Positions 57,319 through 64,000 of a stretch of 64,000 nt of DNA are shown here, piece by piece. A program made the position numbers and the translations under genes. Under the pieces are notes generated by a model, which was given only the letters and a program-made list of their open reading frames with translations, did no database searches and was not told the DNA's origin. Source of the DNA: Aedes albopictus (taxonomy: Eukaryota > Arthropoda > Insecta > Diptera > Culicidae); contig NC_085137.1 of the NCBI RefSeq assembly GCF_035046485.1, positions 494,606,351 through 494,670,350 on the forward strand, read 5' to 3'. The stretch's first letter is position 1. Every line of letters starts with the position of its first letter.

Positions 57319-59380
57319 AAGCGAAGTTTTCAGCGAACTTTCTGTCATTCCTCATCCGACCCGACATGCATCCCTGATGTTTTCGTTTTCAGTCCGACGC
57401 CGTGTCGACAATCACGACTTTATCCCACCGGGTGGCCTGTCAGTGCGAGCGCGCCAAATTTTGCGTGAATGAGCATGTGGTGTTGGCGATTAAGGTGAAA
57501 CCATACGCTAGCCGCTGTTAATAGGACAAATCATTTTGGGAATGTCGAACAGCTTTTTTTTGCGAAAACGCAAACTAGAAAGTGTTTGTTTGCCAAAAAC
57601 AGTAAGCGCACGGGTACAATAAATTAGCATGTCCGGAATTTTGTGTGAAATTGGTTTTTGTTTCCACAACGGAAAAATGTTTCTGAGTACCATGACGACT
57701 CCGCAGGCACCAAATTTTTCACTCACTCACGCGAGTAACGATCTATCACACAGCGATATGAGCCATTTTACGAAGTGACAACAATGTTGATGATGATATT
57801 GGTTTTCACGGGTTATTGGACACTACCTCCTGTCAAAATTCATTCATAAAATCGGCTCGTAAACTGGACTATTATCCGGATAGAGTAGCCTGTGATATTT
57901 TCCTTGCACCCATGAACGATTGAAAAGGCTCTCACTCCGGCTCCTTTGCTTGATAAAATTATGCTCTCTCCGACTACACTGAACCAAAGCTTCATCCTTC
58001 AAGCGACTGAACACTGATACGGTCGCGCCCCTTAACGACAAGCAGTCCAAAATCGGATGACGAGCATACGCTTTGATTCAACGTCGGATGACAAACAAGC
58101 GTAAGCTTGTCATTCGATTCGAGTGAGAGTAACGATACGAAGATCGATCGAATATCAAATTGGATTCGAATTCGATTCATTTGTGAGACGAATGAAAAAC
58201 GGTTAGAATGTGAATGCCTAATGCTCTATTTTTAGTAGAAAAATATTAATGGAAAAGGATCTGATGGAAATTAAGCAAGAATATACCATATTTTTATTTA
58301 AACACTTTATTTCAATTATTTAGGTTGTGGAATTGGCACTACAATTAAAAACAATACAAATTATTAACTTTTACATTAATTATACTCTGGATGTTGTCCT
58401 ATTTGCCGAAATATGACCTTCCACAGCCATTGTTCTGGTCCGAATCGCGAAAGTTCCGCCTATTTCCATTGCCATTCTGGAACAATCCGAGTTGTCGGAG
58501 CTTTAAAACTGATCTTCGTAGTCACCTGGAAATAAAACAAAATAATTCAATTTCGCTTTTAGAAAATATGCTTTTACTTTTCACCTTGATCAAAACGAAC
58601 AACATTAGGAAATTAAAGCACTTGAGCAATGTGAGTTCCCAAGTTCCTTTTTACCAACAATAGCTGCCAAAATGGTTCTCCACGAGCTAAGCTTCACCCG
58701 CGTGTAGGAATTTCTTTCACTTATTATCATATATTACAACTATTCTTTTTTCAATTCAATTCAACTTTTTTTTTTCAATTTATTTCACCATTTTTTCAAA
58801 CTTCTACTTTTCACAATAAAACAAAACCACCATCACTCAACGCATCTGTCTCTAAACTGCCCCGACATCCTTCGACTCACCGTTCACCTTTTCCGTCTCT
58901 CCTTTTTCTCTCTATTTCGTTTTTCTCTCGCACACGCGAACCCTTCGTGCTGTTCGATTGAAGCTGCTGCAAGCCTACGCTCGGACTGAGACCGCTCGGA
59001 GACTCTTGCGCGCTGTTGCCAATTTTCATCATCCGTGTTCTGTTTCCTTCTCCCGAGTGACTTGTGTTGTATACCACACTGATACGAGTTGTTCGACAAC
59101 ATTTCGTATGATATATTGTATATAGAGCAGGACCGACATTTGAATACGCACAGCTACATTACAATATTTATTTCAAGCATTAGCATTTTTATTTAATATT
59201 ATTCATTACTACACCGCGATGACACGAAGCGTGAAACAGTCGGCCTCCAGCGAGAAGCGCATACGTTAATTGAATGACAAGCGTTTTGGGGCACGCGCGT
59301 TGCAAGCATCATCCAGTTCGCCGATGATTTGCATTCGGATTTCTTTCATCCGTTTTTCGAATGACGGTTCACGTGGTAAG
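57319..59380. other. non-coding; possible minus-strand transcript
   Basis: No confident gene. On the minus strand, 58880-58875 is a good donor (gtgagt), 58527 is a good acceptor (tttatttccag), and AATAAA lies at 58313-58308, which together look like a small spliced non-coding RNA or UTR. All three frames across the join close quickly. 58020-58180 has cattcgattcgag-like repeats. Confidence 0.35.
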
Positions 59381-59388
59381 GGTCGTAT

Positions 59389-60674
59389 CAAGGGGTAGTC
59401 ACTCTACACAGTGTGCCTTGGGCACACAGGGCACACCAGTGACACCGGCTGGCACAGATTAACATTGAACTGAAATTATGAGAAAACCATCTCAGCAAAC
59501 ATTGAAACCAGGAAAAAATGTCCAGCTGTCAAAACGTCAAAATGGTTTCGGCAAGAATTTATCTTTATTTTTCATTTCCATTGGCCATTTTACATTATTT
59601 TCTTCATGTTTTAGGTTCAAAAACGTAAATCCACATTACGGACTGTTGCCTTTATTGGTTTGGTCATATGAATTTGTCAATCGGTCGTCATATGGAGAAT
59701 ACGCCGTAGCAGCATTATACTTGATCCCCACGAGAGGCTCGTGAATAAATAACTCCCACAAGAGCCATTGTTTGACCAACCCCTGATGTTGCATTAATTT
59801 TAAGAATTAAATCGTCTTGATCTCAGAAACGATGGTCGGGACTCGGGATATCTTGAGTTTGGAGAACATTTATTCCTAATGACAAGTCAAAACCCCGAAA
59901 TACATCATTTTATCATCAGGTCTAAGGTTCACCTCAAAGGACCACCATCTGTTCTATCTCTACAGGTCTTTACCCGTTACCCCTACTACCCTTTATGGTC
60001 ATAGTAAAAGTATTAACTCCACATCTGTCCTAGAAAACTTTACGAGAATAACGTACGAGAACTTAAATTTCGCCAGTTTTGTTCTCTTTGTCATGTAGGT
60101 CATGGGGATCAAAATTAAACTCAAAAAAATTTACAACTGAACTGAATTTTACGGCATACAGAAAATCTGGCCGACAAAATCCCTCATGAGAAAGTAATCA
60201 AAACTACCGAAAATACTCAAGTTTTTTCCACTCGATAAGTACGCCCTAGGACTAAGGTATTTAACCGGACTGCCGTGGCATGAGAACAGGAGATTTGGGC
60301 AATTCCGTAAAAGAAAGTGACGATTTTGGCAGTTTCTTAACGTATATTATTGAGGAATCAATCTATGGGCATCATGCTGTAGATATATGCTCCGCTCCTA
60401 AACCTAAAATATAAAATAAATAATTTTAATTTAGAAATCCAAAATATAAATAACCAGAAAAACTTGCGGAAGCGGTTTTCATGACAATGGACATTTTTTT
60501 CCTTGGATTCAATGTTTGCTGAGATAAGTTTACCATGTTTTCAGTTCAGTGCATGGTCCTCGGCACCACAGCACCTCGGCACGCTCGGCACAGTAGGGCA
60601 CACCAGTGCACACTGGTAGGCACATTAAAAAAAAACGTCGGCACAAATGAAATGTGTAGAGTGACTACCCCTTG
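59389..60674. mobile_element. 1.29-kb hAT-type non-autonomous element
   Basis: The ends CAAGGGGTAGTCACTCTACA and its perfect complement, with an 8-bp duplication ggtcgtat (59381-59388, 60675-60682). Clusters of ggcaca/tgtgcc lie just inside both ends (59418-59460, 60560-60640), resembling hAT transposase-binding subterminal repeats. No transposase frame. Confidence 0.85.
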
Positions 60675-60931
60675 GGTCGTATTCAATGGACTGTTTACAA
60701 CGGACAATCATCCGATAGAGCTTTCATTCATCATTCGGTAGCCGTAGTCATTCAAGAATGGGTGTATTTTGATTTGGGATGGAGGGAATGATGATTCAGT
60801 CGCTTAAAGGATGGTGTTTTCTTTCAGTGTAGCGCTCACTCACAAATCGTTTGCTCTCGCAGGAGCAAATATTTGCTCAGGCTGCACCAACCCACGTTTT
60901 CACCCGGTTGACGTCTGACCGGCGCTTTGTA

Positions 60932-62818
60932 CCCGAATAAAAAATACAGTAGAAAAACCGAACGTTGTATTGTAACAGTACTATTTAAAACCATATTTTT
61001 ACAATAGAAACCACTGTAAAAATAAAAATACAAAAACAATAAAATGTAATGTAGAACACCATACAGTAAATTGTAAATAAGATTTTTACAATATACTATA
61101 CGGGTTGTTAAGTATCGTAACAATATAAAAAAATATTTTTCTCCATATATATTTTTTTGCAAAACCATACATTATATTGTAAATGAATTGTTATAAATAC
61201 TGATACGTGGGTTTTAATAAACCGTACATTGTATGGTACACGTATGGTTTCAAACAACAAAATGTACCGTAAATATATTGTTTTTAATTGTAGTTTCACC
61301 ACTGGTTATACATTTAATTAAATGGTTTTGGAATGGTTCTCTTTTGTTATGTTGTATTGGTTTACATTACATAAACCATGTAATGTTATATTATCTTGTC
61401 ATTTTCCTCCTGTTAATGGCATCTTAGGCTTACTAGCATTATGAGAATGCGCTTTGGGAATTCTCCAGAGCGTTTTGGATAACCCTTCATATATTGGATC
61501 GCCCACGTCTAAGTCTGAGTCGAGGTCTGAGTAGTCTCTGATTGCATTAACAGTTGAAGCTTAGGCTCCCATGCCCAAGGGGTTGGTCATTCAGCACACT
61601 TCATTTGTGCCGTGATTTTTGAGCGTGTGCCAATATGTGCCTAAACTGTGCCGGTTGTTTTTCAGTGTGTGCCGAAGTGTGCCGAACGTGCCGGAGGTGT
61701 GCCGAATGTGCCCAGTGGAATATTTTCTTAGAATGTTTTTGCGCTAATTATAATCCTGTCTATTTTTGGCGAATGTTATTGGTCTAGTCGGTGTTTACCG
61801 ACAAAATTCCACCCAGAACACTTGTCTAGAATCTGTATGAAGGGATTTTTTGCAATCGTAAGTATAATGACAGTTTGATTCCATACCGCAAAGTTGGATT
61901 TCTATGTTGTGCCCATGTGTGCCTGATTGTGCCGGCATGTGTGCCGAGATTTGCCGGCATGTGTGCCGGGCACAATGTGCCGAGTGACCAACCCCTTGCC
62001 CATGCCCCACCAGCCAGATAACCGGGTATCGCAAACTAAGCATTATTTGTGGCAACACTTTGAGCGGCATGATGGAACTATGCCAAGCGCGCTAAGCATT
62101 ATTAGACCACTAATGTAGTTGCATGAAGTGGGTGACGAGGTACATAAGTATCATTACAGCGTGCTTAACCGTTATTGCAATATTGAGGCTCCAGTTTGAC
62201 TAAAGTTTGAAATACACGTATGTATTTAACAACTCATTAGAAAACTGTGAAGTTCGATTCAAGTATAAGTTAGGTTAAGAAGCGAACCCACAGACGAACC
62301 TATATTAGAATTTCTTTCAGTATTCAGTCCAGTCCATATGTTAAAGATGGCTCTACGTCAAAGATAAAGTTCGTCAATCGTATTCCTCTCATCGCACTCT
62401 ACATACCTAGCCCGCCATATCTCTTGGATCTGCGATTCTTAAGACATCTGGTTTACTACTTATTTAAACATTTTATTGACTTTAAATTGATGTTTCAACT
62501 TATTCACTTTTTTCTTTCCTTCCCTTTGCATCATAAAAGTCACAAAGATCAACAAAACAAAGCACGGAAAAAATCTAAAACTGAACAAATAATTAAAAAT
62601 GCACGGAAAAATAATGTTTCGGAAAAGTGAATGGTTCAAACGTAAGAAAAACAGTATAATATAGTGTTACATAAAAATCGAATGTAAATGTATAGTAGCT
62701 ACAATGTGCGAAGCTTTTAGTGAACCATTTCATTACAATATACATTATTGTAGCTGGTACACTGTATGGTGCAGGAATGGTTTTCACCAAACACCCTATG
62801 GTTAGTTTTTATCCGGGT
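60932..62818. repeat. TIR MITE (acccgnataaaaa ends) hosting a hAT element
   Basis: The left end acccgaataaaaaata (60931) is mirrored by agtttttatccgggt (to 62818). The inside is very AT-rich with repeated accatac/gtatggt and ttgtaaat motifs (61000-61430, 62640-62770). The hAT-type element 61576-61998 lies within. The boundaries are approximate. Confidence 0.5.
61576..61998. mobile_element. 423-bp hAT-type MITE, same end family as 59389
   Basis: The ends CAAGGGGTTGGTCA and TGACCAACCCCTTG are perfect, with an 8-bp duplication cccatgcc (61568-61575, 61999-62006). Dense gtgccg/gtgtgcc repeats lie at both ends (61620-61710, 61905-61980). The shared CAAGGGG end, 8-bp duplication and GGCAC repeats tie it to the larger element. 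Confidence 0.85.
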
Positions 62819-62974
62819 ATCTAGATGGCCATGAAACAATATGTAAACACGGTACCACTAAACGTCAAATAATTGTTCTCGTGCATCGATGGAGATGTCT
62901 TGTGACTCGCAGACGGAGTGAAAAATCGGATGCTTTGTTGTTTATCCGTGAGTTGTGCATGGAGAGGAAGATAA

Positions 62975-63139
62975 GGGGCTGTCCATTAATTACGTAAGGG
63001 TTTATGGGGGGAGGGGGGGTTTGAGAAATCTTACGCGCCATACAAAAAATTTTGGGATTTCATACAAAAAATCTTACTAGGGGGGGAGGGGGTGTCAGAA
63101 AATCGCTAAAATTCCCTTACGTAATTAATGGACAGCCCC
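62975..63139. repeat. 165-bp MITE, PIF/Harbinger-like
   Basis: The ends ggggctgtccattaattacg and its complement lie between TAA copies (62972-62974, 63140-63142). Inner gggggg tracts are at 63007-63021 and 63080-63091. A 3-bp TAA duplication and G-rich ends fit Harbinger-type MITEs. This kind of element is abundant in arthropod genomes. Confidence 0.75.
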
Positions 63140-63142
63140 TAA

Positions 63143-63867
63143 TTATCGCACGGGGATGCTACGGTGATCTGATTTTGTTGCCCCTTATCATGCGCAACCA
63201 GAGTACACTAATACCAACATTCACTCAATACAGCAGCGGGAGAAAATAAGGAAAAACGCACTTTGGCGAACAAAATTTGCAAAAAGAGGTATTGTGTGAC
63301 TTTTCACAAAGAATTATCACTCTGTAGGAACTTTACCTAAACATCGACACTCTCAAATTGAAAATTATTAAATAATTCAGCTTTTTCATGATCAACACTT
63401 TTATGAGATCTAATGTGATGTGAGCGTTTTGCACCGATATCCCTCGTAAAAAAGGTAAACATTCAAATTTCACGACTGTGTTGGTGAATATTTTGGCTGG
63501 AGCATAAATTTATGCTCCACGTAAGGAGGCACAATCCAACCTGTCAAACTCCATAGTGAAAAAATAGGATGGAATTATCGTGAGCGCTGGAGTGAGAGAC
63601 TTTTATTTTTCATCCCATGCAGTGAGAAATCATGATCGCGGAGGTGGATAAATCCGGGGAATTTGATCACGTGAGTGAAAAATTGGATGCCTGCGACTCC
63701 GTCTCATCTCGCCTTAAGTTCGCTAGTAATGCAGTGAAGTTTAAGCGATGCTCATTCTTCGGTTTTCTGCCATATCCACAATACACGATGACAACATTAA
63801 CGCCACCAAACACCATATTGCCACAGTCAGTGGTGAATTGAAACATTTCAAGTGGTGAATTAAATTA
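63143..63867. other. non-coding stretch
   Basis: No recognised gene. Short frames (63632-63841) overlap on opposite strands and run into the terminal repeat. Confidence 0.4.
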
Positions 63868-63984
63868 GTATGGGAAATTAACCGATTGCAGCGCCACGCT
63901 ATTGCCACTTGTGTTGCCGATTTCAAATGGTCGTTAAATTCCTTACACAGTTTCGGAACTGGACTTGGATGTCTGTTCTCTGTG
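63868..63984. repeat. 117-bp inverted repeat, right copy
   Basis: Reverse complement of 55773-55889 with two mismatches, ending ggatgtctgttctctgtg. The pair brackets 8.2 kb. It could be the termini of one large element or two independent copies of one repeat. Confidence 0.85.
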
Positions 63985-64000
63985 CTTTTAATGCTTTTGA

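Noticed and set aside
58884..59102. 72- and 66-codon overlapping minus-strand frames
   Set aside because: Two frames over the same DNA, Arg/Glu-rich from a purine-rich tract, no domain; treated as possible UTR at most.
1..64000. CRISPR array, integron, phage or other prokaryotic defence system
   Set aside because: Intron-containing animal genes and eukaryotic transposons throughout; no regularly spaced direct-repeat array or operon-like coding.

Overview
The window is nuclear DNA from an insect, most likely a culicine mosquito (Aedes type). The coding exons look like insect proteins, introns reach 6 to 7 kb, and most non-coding DNA is layered transposon and MITE debris, including a copia-type LTR element, an RTE-like LINE, a Penelope-like fragment, Tc1/mariner relics and a Feilai-like SINE. 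The species call is inference from this composition; no alignment was run.

Four host genes are supported. (1) Cysteine string protein (DNAJC5/Csp), + strand, coding exons between 11979 and 19161; the start exon was not found. (2) Cytosolic non-specific dipeptidase (CNDP2-like, M20 family), + strand, 34386-43268, five exons, 483 aa. (3) Peregrin/Br140 (BRPF), - strand, 53987 to 43612, five exons, 1197 aa, with C2H2, PHD-knuckle-PHD, bromodomain and PWWP. (4) OCIA-domain protein (asrij/OCIAD1), + strand, 54540-55590, five exons, 262 aa. For all except Csp the splice phases close exactly from start to stop. Br140 and asrij are head to head, with 552 bp between start codons. Br140 and CNDP2 are tail to tail, with opposed poly(A) signals about 45 bp apart.

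Layout: 1-11.9 kb is repeat-rich and non-coding (foldback MITEs, TTAA-flanked hairpins, a SINE, TIR elements). 12-21 kb is Csp, with a Penelope-like relic and a foldback element in its large intron. 21.8-25.8 kb is a degenerate 12-bp GAATTCC-type array. 26.4-28.3 kb is a short copia-type element with 280-bp LTRs and a 5-bp target duplication. 28.5-33.8 kb is a roughly 0.6-kb MITE split by two large insertions. 34-43 kb is CNDP2, whose 7.2-kb intron holds a DD37E mariner relic and a multi-level nested insertion. 43.6-55.7 kb is Br140 and asrij. 55.8-64 kb is bracketed by a 117-bp inverted repeat and holds a palindromic pair of MITEs, two hAT-type elements with perfect 8-bp duplications, and a TAA-flanked MITE.

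The most informative new material is structural. A MITE family has three copies here, each with its own perfect 9-bp target duplication; two of them form a roughly 0.93-kb palindrome just downstream of asrij. I found no RNA gene, CRISPR array or prokaryote-type system.
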